DNA from: Streptomyces asoensis
GTDB lineage: Bacteria > Actinomycetota > Actinomycetes > Streptomycetales > Streptomycetaceae
NCBI RefSeq assembly: GCF_016860545.1
Contig: NZ_BNEB01000003.1
Coordinates: 806,001 to 870,000 of the forward strand
Direction: 5' to 3'
DNA: 64,000 bases
The position numbers and the translations under genes are program-made. The notes beneath the pieces were generated by a model, which had not been told where the DNA came from, ran no database searches, and saw nothing but the letters and a program-made list of their open reading frames with translations. Shown here in pieces: positions 41,942 through 50,389 of the stretch (its first letter is position 1; every line of letters starts with the position of its first letter).

Positions 41942-43132
41942 ATGGAAGACTCCGCACCGCGCCCGGCCCCCCAGGCGATCACCACCGCGAACCCGGCCGA
42001 CCGCCCCGTGTACGTCATCGGCGGCGGACCCGGCGGGCTCGCCACCGCGTACGCGCTGCGTGCCCAGGGCGTACGTGCCGTCGTCGTGGAGAAGGCCGAC
42101 GGGGTGGGCGCGTCCTGGCGGCGCCACTACGACCGGCTGCATCTGCACACCACCCGGCGGCGGTCGGCGCTGCCCGGGCTCGCGATACCGCGCAGGTTCG
42201 GACGGTGGGTCTCCCGCGACGACATGGTGCGCTACCTCGAGAAGTACGCCGAGGTCCATGAGCTGGAGATCGTCACCGGCGTCGAGGTGTCCCGCGTCGA
42301 GCGCACCGCGGACGGCACCGGCTGGGTGCTGCACGCCACCGGAGGGCGCGAACTCGTCGGCTCCGCGGTGGTCGTCGCCACCGGCTACAACCACACCCCG
42401 CACCTGCCGCGGTGGCCCGGCCTGGACACGTTCACCGGCGACCTGGCGCACGCCTGCGGCTACCGCAGCGGCAAGGAGTACGCGGGCCGGGACGTCCTCG
42501 TCGTCGGCGTGGGCAACACCGGCGCGGAGATCGCCGTCGACCTGGTGGAGAGCGGCGCCGGGCGGGTGCGGCTCGCGGTGCGCACGGTCCCGCACCTGGT
42601 GCGCCGCTCGACCGCCGGCTGGCCCGCCCAGTACAGCGGCATCCTGGTCCGCCGCCTCCCGGTCGGCCTCGTCGACCGGATCTGCCGGGTGCTGGCGAAG
42701 GCGAGCATCCCCGACCTGTCCGCGCAGGGGCTGCCGCGCCCCGGCACCGGGCTCTACACCCGGGCCCGGCAGGGCGCCATCCCGGTGCAGGACGTCGGCC
42801 TGATCGACGCCGTGCGCAGGGGCCGGGTGGAGATCGTGGCCGCCGTGGAGGGCTTCGAGGACGACGGGAAGGTCGTCCTCGCCGACGGCTCCCGGATCGC
42901 CCCGGACGCCGTCGTCGCGGCCACCGGGTACGCGCGCGCCCTGGAGGACCTGGTCGGTCACCTCGGGGTGCTGGACGACCGCGGCGCACCCGTGGCGCAC
43001 GGCGCCCGTGCCCCGAAGGACGCCCCCGGCCTCTACTTCACCGGCTTCACGACCCCCATCAGCGGCACGCTCCGCGAGCTGGCGATCGACGCGCAGAAGA
43101 TCGCCAAGGCCGTCCGCCGCCACCTGCGCTGA
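41942..43132 (+). CDS. Flavin-containing monooxygenase-like NAD(P)/FAD oxidoreductase
   Basis: 396 aa from ATG 41942; TACGCT lies 7 nt upstream, leaderless style. FAD-binding GGGPGG at 27-32, NAD(P)-binding GVGNTG from residue 189, and ATGYARALEDLVGHLG near the C-terminus as in the ATGY motif of flavin-dependent monooxygenases. KADGVGASWRRHYDRLHLHTTRRRSALPG resembles the YUCCA/FMO group. It could oxygenate a small nucleophile or ketone. No regulon palindrome is present. The amine oxidase follows after 224 nt and may be independently expressed. Confidence 0.87.
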   Translation: MEDSAPRPAPQAITTANPADRPVYVIGGGPGGLATAYALRAQGVRAVVVEKADGVGASWRRHYDRLHLHTTRRRSALPGLAIPRRFGRWVSRDDMVRYLEKYAEVHELEIVTGVEVSRVERTADGTGWVLHATGGRELVGSAVVVATGYNHTPHLPRWPGLDTFTGDLAHACGYRSGKEYAGRDVLVVGVGNTGAEIAVDLVESGAGRVRLAVRTVPHLVRRSTAGWPAQYSGILVRRLPVGLVDRICRVLAKASIPDLSAQGLPRPGTGLYTRARQGAIPVQDVGLIDAVRRGRVEIVAAVEGFEDDGKVVLADGSRIAPDAVVAATGYARALEDLVGHLGVLDDRGAPVAHGARAPKDAPGLYFTGFTTPISGTLRELAIDAQKIAKAVRRHLR

Positions 43133-43356
43133 CCGGCGGGCCCTGCCGGACCGCCCCTGCCCCCATCCCCGCCGACCCGGCTCCGGAACACACCGCGAGC
43201 CGTCAACTTCCGCTGTTTCGCTGCCCGTTACACCTGTGTCGAAAGCGACGAGGGCGTTGTCCCGTGCCCGGTCGCGGAGCCAGAATGTGAGCCCTGTTCA
43301 TCTTTTGGTTCCGCACCTCTCGCTCTCCCGCTCCCGAAGCTCGACGGAGGACGCAC

Positions 43357-44862
43357 GTGGCAAGTGAAAGACAGCACTCCCCCGGCATGTCCCGCCGCGC
43401 CCTGCTCGGCCGCACCGCCGCCGCGGCCGCGGGCGCCACCGCCCTGACCGCGACCACCGCCGGCCCCGCCGCCGCGGCCACGACCCGGGACGTGGACGTC
43501 GCGATCGTCGGCGGCGGGCTCGCCGGCCTGACCGCGGCCCGCGACCTCGTGGCGGCCGGCCGGACGGTCGCCGTCCTGGAGGCCCGCGGCCGGGTCGGCG
43601 GCCGGGTCGTCAACCTGCCCCTGGCGGGCGGCGGCGTCACCGAGGGCGGCGGCGAGTTCATCGGCCCCACCCAGGACCGCATCAAGGCGCTCGCGGACTC
43701 CCTGGGCGTGGCCACCTTCGCCACCTACAACACGGGCAAGAACCTGCTCTACAAGGACGGGAAGAAGACCCCGTACGCCACCGACGGCCTCCTCGGCTCC
43801 GTCCCGCCGGTCGACGTGGCGGGACTCGCCAACGCGGCGATCGTGCAGGCCTCGCTGGACGACATGGCCAAGCAGGTGCCCGTCGACGCGCCCTGGACCG
43901 CCGCCAAGGCCGCGGAGTGGGACAAGCAGACCTTCGAGAGCTGGCTCAACGCCAACGCGGTCGTCCCGTCGGCGAAGTTCCTGCTGGACGTGGCCTGCAC
44001 CTCGATCTTCTCCGCCGAGCCGCGCGAACTGTCGCTGCTCTTCGTCCTCTTCTACATCGCCGCCGCCGGCAACGAGTCGACCCCCGGCACCCTGGAACGC
44101 CTCACCGAGACCGCCGGCGGCGCCCAGGAGCTGCGCTTCGTCGGAGGCTCCCAGCTGGTGCCGCAGAAGCTCGCCGCCACGCTCGGCGACCGGGTGGTGC
44201 TGAACGCCCCGGTGCGCACGATCACCCGGTCCGGCGGCCGGTACGCCGTCACGGCGGACGGCGTCACGGTCACCGCCCGGCGGGTCGTGGTCGCCGTGCC
44301 CCCGCCGCTCGCCGCCCGCATCACCTACGACCCGCTGCTGCCCGCCGCCCGCGACCAGCTCACCCAGCGCCTGCCGATGGCCTCGGTGGGCAAGGCGATC
44401 GCGATCTACGACACCCCCTTCTGGCGGGCCGACGGCCTCAACGGCCAGGTCGTCAGCGACACCGGGGTGATCAGCTCCACCTTCGACAACTCCCCGCCGG
44501 ACGCCTCCTACGGCGCGCTGATGGGGTTCATCGAGGCCGACGAGGCACGCAAGCTCGACGCGGCGGGCGAGGCCGAGGTCAGGGCGGCGGTGCTGAAGGA
44601 CTACGTGACGTACTTCGGCGAGAAAGCCGCCTCCCCCACGTCGTTCGTCCTGCAACGCTGGAACAACGAGGCCTACACCCGGGGCGGCCCGGTCTCGATC
44701 GCCGCGCCGGGGGTCCTGACGCAGTACGGTCCCGCCCTGCGCGAGCCGGTCGGCGGGATCCACTGGGCCGGGACGGAGACCTCCGTCCACTGGATGGGCT
44801 TCATGGACGGCGCCGTGCGGTCGGGCGAGCGGGTGGCGAAGGAGGTGCTGGCGGCGCTGTAG
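43357..44862 (+). CDS. Secreted flavin monoamine oxidase
   Basis: 501 aa from GTG 43357 (GACGGAGG upstream). A Tat-type signal with SRRALLGRT at 12-20 and an Ala/Thr-rich hydrophobic core ends near 42, so the folded flavoprotein is exported. The dinucleotide motif VGGGLAGL is at 51-58 and the flavin-covalent/C-terminal block GTETSVHWMGFMDGAVRSGER is near residue 475, as in monoamine and putrescine oxidases. It oxidises primary amines to aldehydes with release of hydrogen peroxide and ammonia. No regulon site. Confidence 0.9.
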   Translation: MASERQHSPGMSRRALLGRTAAAAAGATALTATTAGPAAAATTRDVDVAIVGGGLAGLTAARDLVAAGRTVAVLEARGRVGGRVVNLPLAGGGVTEGGGEFIGPTQDRIKALADSLGVATFATYNTGKNLLYKDGKKTPYATDGLLGSVPPVDVAGLANAAIVQASLDDMAKQVPVDAPWTAAKAAEWDKQTFESWLNANAVVPSAKFLLDVACTSIFSAEPRELSLLFVLFYIAAAGNESTPGTLERLTETAGGAQELRFVGGSQLVPQKLAATLGDRVVLNAPVRTITRSGGRYAVTADGVTVTARRVVVAVPPPLAARITYDPLLPAARDQLTQRLPMASVGKAIAIYDTPFWRADGLNGQVVSDTGVISSTFDNSPPDASYGALMGFIEADEARKLDAAGEAEVRAAVLKDYVTYFGEKAASPTSFVLQRWNNEAYTRGGPVSIAAPGVLTQYGPALREPVGGIHWAGTETSVHWMGFMDGAVRSGERVAKEVLAAL

Positions 44863-44923
44863 CACCGCCCGGGCACACCCGGCCCGGCCGTCCGCCCGCT
44901 CCTTTCTGCGTGCACGACCATTC

Positions 44924-44938
44924 CTGACGGTCCGTCAG
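44924..44938. promoter_or_regulatory. Regulon palindrome, site 11
   Basis: CTGACGGTCCGTCAG, a perfect consensus match, upstream of the acyl-CoA synthetase gene at 45009. Confidence 0.88.
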
Positions 44939-44947
44939 GTATGTAAC

Positions 44948-44962
44948 CTGACAGAGCGTCAG
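44948..44962. promoter_or_regulatory. Regulon palindrome, site 12
   Basis: CTGACAGAGCGTCAG, two mismatches, centred 24 nt from site 11. The two sites could bind two dimers on nearly the same face of the helix. Confidence 0.82.
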
Positions 44963-45008
44963 TTACTTGACGGTCACCCATGGCAGTCACACAGGAGCGG
45001 GCGGACCG

Positions 45009-47234
45009 ATGCTTGGATCAACCCACGGCACCCTCACCACCGACTCCCGCCGGGCCCGGGTCATCGCGTGCGGCGAGCATCCGGGGCCCGCCGTCCACGG
45101 CCGGCCCGCCGACGCGGACGACCTCGACGTCAGCGGCCGTCCGCTCTACGCGGAGGTCCCCGACCTGGACCGGTTCTTCCGGCCCGGGTCGGTCGCGGTC
45201 ATCGGCGCCTCGGACGCCGAAGGACGCCCGAACACCGGTGTCACCCGGCAGCTGGTGGACTGGGCGGGGCGGGTGGGGGCACGGCTGCATCCCGTGCACC
45301 CCACCCGCGGGACGGTCTTCGGCCTGCCCTGCTCGGCGTCCGTGGCGGACCTGCCCGAACAGGTCGACCTGGCCGTCCTGCTGGTCGCCGACCCGTTGCC
45401 GGTCATCGAGCAACTCTCCGAGACCAAGGTCAAGTTCGCCGTCGCCTTCGCGTCCGGATTCGCCGAGACGGGCGAGGAGGGCGCCGCCGCGCAGGAAAGG
45501 CTCGCGGCGGCGGTGGCCCGCTCGGGTCTGCGTCTGCTCGGCCCCAACACCAACCTCAACGCCTTCGAGCGGTTCCGGGACGATCTCACCGGCCCGTCGA
45601 TCGCGCTGATCACCCAGTCCGGCCACCAGGGCCGCCCGGTCTTCGCCCTCCAGGAGAACGGCGTCCGCCTCTCCCACTGGGCGCCGACCGGCAACGAGGC
45701 CGACCTGGAGACCTCCGACTTCCTCTCCTACTTCGCCGAGCGCCCCGAGGTCGGCGCGATCGCCTGCTACGTCGAAGGCCTGAAGGACGGCCGGTCCTTC
45801 CTCCTCGCCGCCGACCGGGCGGCCCGGCGCGGGGTGCCGGTGGTCGCGGTCAAGGTGGGCCGCACCGAGACCGGCGCCCGCACCGCCGCCTCCCACACCG
45901 GCAAACTGACCGGCGCCGACGAGGTCGTCGACGCGGCCATGCGCCAGTACGGCGTGCTGCGCGTGGACGGGCTCGACGAACTCCAGGACACCGCCGCCCT
46001 GCTGGCCCGGGCCAGGCCGCCGCAGGCCGACGGGGTCGTCGTCTACTCCATCTCCGGCGGCACCGGCGCCCACGCGGCCGACCTCGCGACGGCGGCCGGG
46101 CTCACCCTGCCGACGCTGTCCGCCGCCAAACAGGCCGAGCTGCACCGGTGGATCCCCGCGTACCTGTCCGTGGCCAACCCGGTCGACAACGGCGGGCACC
46201 CGGTGGGCGACCTGCGCGGCCGGAAGATCATCGACGCGATCCTCGACGATCCGGCCGTCGGCGTGCTCGTCTGCCCGATCACGGGCCCCTTCCCCCCGTT
46301 GAGCGACCGCCTGGTGCGGGACCTGGTGGACGCGGCGGAACGGACCGACAAGCTGGTGTGCGTGGTCTGGGGCTCACCGGTGGGCACCGAACCGGCGTAC
46401 CGCGAGGTGCTCCTCGGCTCCTCCCGGGTGGCGACCTTCCGCACTCTCGGCAACTGCCTCTCGGCCGTCCGCGCCTACCTCGGGCACCACCGCTTCGTCC
46501 GCGACTACCGCTCCCCCTTCGACGAGGCCCCGCGCACCCAGTCGCCGTCCTTCCGCAAGGCCCGGCTGCTGATGCGGCCCGGACAGCAGCTGAGCGAGCA
46601 CGCGGCGAAGCAGCTGCTGCGGGCGTACGGCATCCGGGTCCCGCGCGAGCAGCTGGTGACCAGCGCGGCGGCGGCCGTGCGGGCGGCGGGGCTGGTCGGC
46701 TACCCGGTGGTGATGAAGGCGTCCGGCGGGCAGATCGCCCACAAGACCGAGCTGGGCCTGGTCAAGATCGGCCTGACCTCGGCGAGCCAGGTCCGCGACG
46801 CCTACCGCGAGCTGACCGACATCGCCCGCTACGAGGGCGTCGAGCTGGACGGCGTCCTGGTCTGCCAGATGGTGGAGCGGGGCGTGGAGATGGTGGTCGG
46901 CGTGACCCACGACGAGCTGTTCGGCCCGACGGTGACGGTGGGCCTCGGCGGGGTCCTGGTCGAGGTCCTGCGCGACGCCGCCGTCCGGGTGCCCCCCTTC
47001 GGGGAGGACCAGGCCCGCGACATGCTGGCCGAACTGCGCGGGCGGGCACTGCTGGACGGCGTCCGGGGCCGCCCCCCGGCCGATGTGGAGGCGCTCGTCG
47101 AGGTGATCCTGCGGGTACAGCGGATGGCCCTGGAGCTGGGCGAGGACATCGCCGAACTCGACATCAACCCGCTGGTCGTGCTGCCCTGCGGGCAGGGCGC
47201 GGTGGCGCTGGACGCGCTGGCGGTGTGCCGGTGA
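45009..47234 (+). CDS. NDP-forming acyl-CoA synthetase (acetate--CoA ligase family)
   Basis: 741 aa from ATG 45009 (AGGAG upstream). Architecture: N-terminal CoA-binding domain with FFRPGSVAVIGASDAEGRP, succinyl-CoA-ligase-like domains with His296 in AASHTGKLTGAD, the expected phospho-histidine, then a C-terminal ATP-grasp from about 500 with GIRVPREQLVTSAA and VMKASGGQIAHKTELGLVK. It couples ADP/GDP phosphorylation to acyl-CoA or makes acyl-CoA reversibly. In this regulon it gives a third way to activate or recover acids, beside two AMP-forming ligases. Palindromes 11 and 12 precede it; a crotonase follows with a 4-nt overlap. Confidence 0.9.
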   Translation: MLGSTHGTLTTDSRRARVIACGEHPGPAVHGRPADADDLDVSGRPLYAEVPDLDRFFRPGSVAVIGASDAEGRPNTGVTRQLVDWAGRVGARLHPVHPTRGTVFGLPCSASVADLPEQVDLAVLLVADPLPVIEQLSETKVKFAVAFASGFAETGEEGAAAQERLAAAVARSGLRLLGPNTNLNAFERFRDDLTGPSIALITQSGHQGRPVFALQENGVRLSHWAPTGNEADLETSDFLSYFAERPEVGAIACYVEGLKDGRSFLLAADRAARRGVPVVAVKVGRTETGARTAASHTGKLTGADEVVDAAMRQYGVLRVDGLDELQDTAALLARARPPQADGVVVYSISGGTGAHAADLATAAGLTLPTLSAAKQAELHRWIPAYLSVANPVDNGGHPVGDLRGRKIIDAILDDPAVGVLVCPITGPFPPLSDRLVRDLVDAAERTDKLVCVVWGSPVGTEPAYREVLLGSSRVATFRTLGNCLSAVRAYLGHHRFVRDYRSPFDEAPRTQSPSFRKARLLMRPGQQLSEHAAKQLLRAYGIRVPREQLVTSAAAAVRAAGLVGYPVVMKASGGQIAHKTELGLVKIGLTSASQVRDAYRELTDIARYEGVELDGVLVCQMVERGVEMVVGVTHDELFGPTVTVGLGGVLVEVLRDAAVRVPPFGEDQARDMLAELRGRALLDGVRGRPPADVEALVEVILRVQRMALELGEDIAELDINPLVVLPCGQGAVALDALAVCR

Positions 47235-48049
47235 GCACCCCCGCGCGGCCTCCCGCAGCGGGCGGCCCGACGGTGCGGTGGTGGACCGGCGGGCAGGTCG
47301 GGCATCTCGTGCTGGACCGCCCGGAAGCGCTCAACGCCCTCACGCCGGCGATGCGCGAGCGGCTGATCACCCTGCTCGGCGGGGCCTCCGCCGACCCCGA
47401 GGTACGGGCGGTGGTCCTCACCGGCACCGGCCGCGGCTTCTGCGCGGGAGCGGACCTGCGCGGCGGCTCCGCGTCCGGCGAGCGGGTGGCGGGGGACGTG
47501 GCCCGCACCCTGCGGCTGGGCGCCCAGCGGCTCGTCGCGGCCGTCATGGACTGTGAGAAGCCGGTGATCGCCGCCGTGAACGGCACCGCGGCCGGCCTGG
47601 GCGCGCACCTCGCCCTCGCCTGCGATCTGGTGCTGGCCGCCGAGTCGGCCCGGTTCATCGAGGTGTTCGTGCGCCGGGGCCTGGTCCCGGACGGCGGCGG
47701 CGCCCATCTCCTCCCCCGTCTGATCGGCCCGCAGCGCGCCAAGGAGCTGATGTTCTTCGGTGACGCGCTGACCGCGCCGGACGCCGCGCACCTCGGCCTG
47801 GTCAACCGGGTGGTCCCGGACGGCGAGCTGGAGGGGACGGCCCGCGCGTGGGCGGCCCGTCTGGCCGCGGGCCCCACCCGCGCCCTGTCCCTCACCAAGC
47901 AGCTGGTCAACGCCTCCCTCGACAGCGACCGCGCCACTGCGTTCGCCGCCGAGGCCGCCGCCCAGGAGATCAACATGACGACGGCGGACGCGCGGGAGGG
48001 CGTGGCGAGTTTCGTGGAGCGACGCGAGCCGAAGTTCACGGGCCGGTGA
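47231..48049 (+). CDS. Enoyl-CoA hydratase/isomerase family protein
   Basis: 272 aa from GTG 47231, coupled (GTGA) to the acyl-CoA synthetase. Crotonase fold with VLDRPEALNALTPAM, the oxyanion half FCAGADLRGG (about 75-84), the second half VNGTAAGLGAHLALACDLVLA (about 116-136), and RRGLVPDGGGAHLLPRLIG. In the last block the usual catalytic glutamate position is Asp, so hydratase activity may be reduced and another crotonase reaction is possible. It probably processes the CoA product of the same operon. The flavin reductase follows behind its own palindrome. Confidence 0.9.
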   Translation: MSTPARPPAAGGPTVRWWTGGQVGHLVLDRPEALNALTPAMRERLITLLGGASADPEVRAVVLTGTGRGFCAGADLRGGSASGERVAGDVARTLRLGAQRLVAAVMDCEKPVIAAVNGTAAGLGAHLALACDLVLAAESARFIEVFVRRGLVPDGGGAHLLPRLIGPQRAKELMFFGDALTAPDAAHLGLVNRVVPDGELEGTARAWAARLAAGPTRALSLTKQLVNASLDSDRATAFAAEAAAQEINMTTADAREGVASFVERREPKFTGR

Positions 48050-48070
48050 GCGGGTCACGGCCCTTCCTAT

Positions 48071-48085
48071 CTGACATGCCGTCAG
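48071..48085. promoter_or_regulatory. Regulon palindrome, site 13
   Basis: CTGACATGCCGTCAG, two mismatches, 5 nt before the ATG of the flavin reductase gene. The same start-proximal position is seen at sites 9 and 10. Confidence 0.8.
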
Positions 48086-48090
48086 TTTCA

Positions 48091-48693
48091 ATGGACCGCA
48101 TGATGGGACATGCGGGAATGGCGGCCGCGGCCGTCCGCTGGCTCCGGGCGGACCGTCCGGTCGAGGCGCTGCCACGCCCCGAACTGCGCTGCGTACGGGA
48201 GGACGAACGGGCGCCGGTCGACCAGGGCGAGTTCCGGCGCGTGCTCGGGAGCTTCGCGTCGGGCGTCACGGTCGTCACGGCGGCCGCCGCCGAGGGTGAG
48301 GCGGGCCCGGCCGGTTTCGCCTGCCAGTCCTTCTCCTCCCTCTCCCTGGACCCGCCCCTCGTCGCGTTCATGGTCGGCCGCACGTCCACCAGCTGGCCGC
48401 GCATCGCCCGGGCGGGTGCCTTCTGCGTCAACGTGCTGAGCGCGGCCCAGGGCCCCCTGTGCCGCGCCTTCGCGGCCACCGGCACGGACAAGTTCGCCGG
48501 GGTGGCCCACGACCCGTGCCCGGTCTCGGGCGCGCCCCGCCTGGCCGGCGCCCTCGCGTGGATCGACTGCGCGATCCACGCGGTCCACACGGGCGGCGAC
48601 CACCTCATCGTGGTGGGACGGGTGAACGCCCTGGGCACGGGCGACGGCGCCGACGAACCGCCCCTGCTGTTCCACCGGGGCCGCTTCCTCTGA
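48091..48693 (+). CDS. Flavin reductase family protein
   Basis: 200 aa from ATG 48091, directly behind palindrome 13; in-frame ATGs at codons 4, 5 and 10 are possible too. The core GEFRRVLGSFASGVTVVTA, FACQSFSSLSLDPPLVAFMVGRTSTSWPRI, FCVNVLSAAQGPLCRAFA and HLIVVGRVNALG is the FMN-reductase domain used by two-component flavin monooxygenases (HsaB, ActVB, HpaC types). It would supply reduced flavin to an oxygenase; the LLM protein at 15545 is the best candidate in the window. The N-terminal 45 residues are an unusual extension. It is convergent with the multicopper oxidase. Confidence 0.88.
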   Translation: MDRMMGHAGMAAAAVRWLRADRPVEALPRPELRCVREDERAPVDQGEFRRVLGSFASGVTVVTAAAAEGEAGPAGFACQSFSSLSLDPPLVAFMVGRTSTSWPRIARAGAFCVNVLSAAQGPLCRAFAATGTDKFAGVAHDPCPVSGAPRLAGALAWIDCAIHAVHTGGDHLIVVGRVNALGTGDGADEPPLLFHRGRFL

Positions 48694-48714
48694 CCGCCGC
48701 CCGGCGCCCGTGGC

Positions 48715-50244
48715 TCACTTCACGTACTCGACGATCTGCATCATGCCCTCGTCGCCGTGCTGGAGCTGGTGGCAGTGCAGCATCGAGCGGCCGGTGAAGT
48801 CCTCGGCGCGCAGCCGGAAGGTGACCGAGCCGCCGGGCGGGACGGAGACCGTGTCGTGCCAGACCGGCGTGGCCAGCGGGCGGTTGTCGACGGCGGTGAC
48901 GAGGAAGTGGTTGGTGTGCAGGTGGAAGGGGTGATGAGCGTGGAAGTGGGAGTCGTTGACGACCGTCCACTCCTCGACCTCGCCCAGCCGGACGCGCTGG
49001 TTGACGTACTCCGACGACAGGCGGCCCCAGGCGAGGTCGCCGCGGCCCGCGCGGGTGTCGGCGGGCGGGGTCTCGCCGTCGCCCAGGATGCGGTAGGCGT
49101 TGGGGAAGGAGCCCGGGAAGACGTTGTCGTAGCTGCGGAAGGTCAGCGTCCGCCTGCGGGTGGGCGCGGGCAGGGAGACGGGCCTGCCGGGCAGGGTGGC
49201 GGGCAGCCGCATCGACCGGGCGGCGCCGGTGACGACGAGCGTCAGCAACTGCCGCGAGGGGCCCCCGCCGGTGAGGTGGTACGTGCCGGGTCTGCCGCCG
49301 CGCACCAGCAGGTCCACGCGTCCGCCCATGGGCAGCGTCAGGCCGGTGACGGGGACGGGCTTCGGGAAGGTGATGCCGTCGCAGGCGATCTGGTGCATCT
49401 CCTGGCCGGCCAGGCTCAGGAACTGGGCGGTGAGGGCTCCGGCGTTGACGATCCGCCAGCGCTGGATCTCACCGGGGGCGATGGTCAGGACGGGGTTCTT
49501 CGCCCCGTTGACCAGGAAGGTCGAGGTGATGCCGTCGTACACGCCGTGCGAGGTCAGGTCCGGCACCCGGCCGCCGGACAGCTTGAGTTCGCTGATGCAG
49601 ACGACCACCTCCCTGGCGGCGGCGATCTCGGGCACCTCGTCGACGTCCCCCTCGACGACGAGGACGCCCGCCAGGCCGCTCAGCAGCTGGGTCGCGGTGG
49701 ACCCGTGGTGGTGCGGGTGGTACCAGAACGTGCCGGCGGGATGACCGGCCGGTACGTCCACCCTGCTGCGGTAGGTGGTCGTGGCCCCGGCCGTGGCGGC
49801 GGGCTCGAAGGCGCGGAAGACGTTGTCCGCCTCGCCCGTGGGGTCCACGTGCAGGCCGTGGGTGTGCAGGTTGAACGTGTTGAACAGGTGCGGGACGTTC
49901 ATGTCGTGGTGCTCGGCGCCGCCGTCCGGCGGCAGCGCGTTGATCTGCGTGATGTCGAGGGAGTCCCCCGGGTGCACCCGCAGCGTCGGCCCCGGGACCG
50001 TCCCTTCGTAGGTGCGGGCCTTCACGGTGCCGATCCCGGGGACGTCCAGCTCGGTGAACCGCACGGTCAGCTCGGTCTCCAGCCGCCCCGTGGCCGGCGA
50101 CGAGCTGCGCGTCTGCGGCTCCGGGAAGGCCGGGTCGGCCGCCTGCCGGGCCACCGCGGGCGGGCCGGCCGCGCCCGCGGAGAGGACCGCTCCGGCGGCG
50201 AGGGGCAGGCTTTTCAGTACGCCACGACGGGACAGAGCGGTCAT
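48715..50244 (-). CDS. Multicopper oxidase (secreted, Tat-type signal)
   Basis: 509 aa from ATG 50244 (GGAGGCGC upstream). A Tat-like signal with SRRGVLKSLPLAAGAVL is at 5-21. Copper motifs in order: HTHGLH, WYHPHHHG, HPFHLHTNHF and the C-terminal HCHQLQHGDEGMM with the T1/T3 ligands. Secreted laccase-type enzymes oxidise phenols or metal ions and reduce oxygen to water. The promoter carries a pair of 17-nt direct repeats (50298-50334) and no regulon palindrome, so it has separate regulation. It is followed on the other strand by the flavin reductase end. Confidence 0.92.
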   Translation of the reverse strand: MTALSRRGVLKSLPLAAGAVLSAGAAGPPAVARQAADPAFPEPQTRSSSPATGRLETELTVRFTELDVPGIGTVKARTYEGTVPGPTLRVHPGDSLDITQINALPPDGGAEHHDMNVPHLFNTFNLHTHGLHVDPTGEADNVFRAFEPAATAGATTTYRSRVDVPAGHPAGTFWYHPHHHGSTATQLLSGLAGVLVVEGDVDEVPEIAAAREVVVCISELKLSGGRVPDLTSHGVYDGITSTFLVNGAKNPVLTIAPGEIQRWRIVNAGALTAQFLSLAGQEMHQIACDGITFPKPVPVTGLTLPMGGRVDLLVRGGRPGTYHLTGGGPSRQLLTLVVTGAARSMRLPATLPGRPVSLPAPTRRRTLTFRSYDNVFPGSFPNAYRILGDGETPPADTRAGRGDLAWGRLSSEYVNQRVRLGEVEEWTVVNDSHFHAHHPFHLHTNHFLVTAVDNRPLATPVWHDTVSVPPGGSVTFRLRAEDFTGRSMLHCHQLQHGDEGMMQIVEYVK

Positions 50245-50297
50245 GAGGCGCCTCCACAGGCAGCAGACGGCAGGGCAACGAACAGAGGACCTCACAT

Positions 50298-50334
50298 TAC
50301 GTAAGGTAGTCACCCGATACGTGGAGTAGTCACC
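50298..50334. promoter_or_regulatory. Two 17-nt direct repeats upstream of the multicopper oxidase
   Basis: TACGTAAGGTAGTCACC (50298-50314) and TACGTGGAGTAGTCACC (50318-50334) differ at three positions and are spaced by 3 nt, a 20-nt period, 54-90 nt upstream of the oxidase start. They probably bind a regulator. Confidence 0.65.
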
Positions 50335-50389
50335 GGCGGGTTGCGCCGCCCGCGGCCGCCGTCACCTCACCGCCGTCACCTCACCGCCG

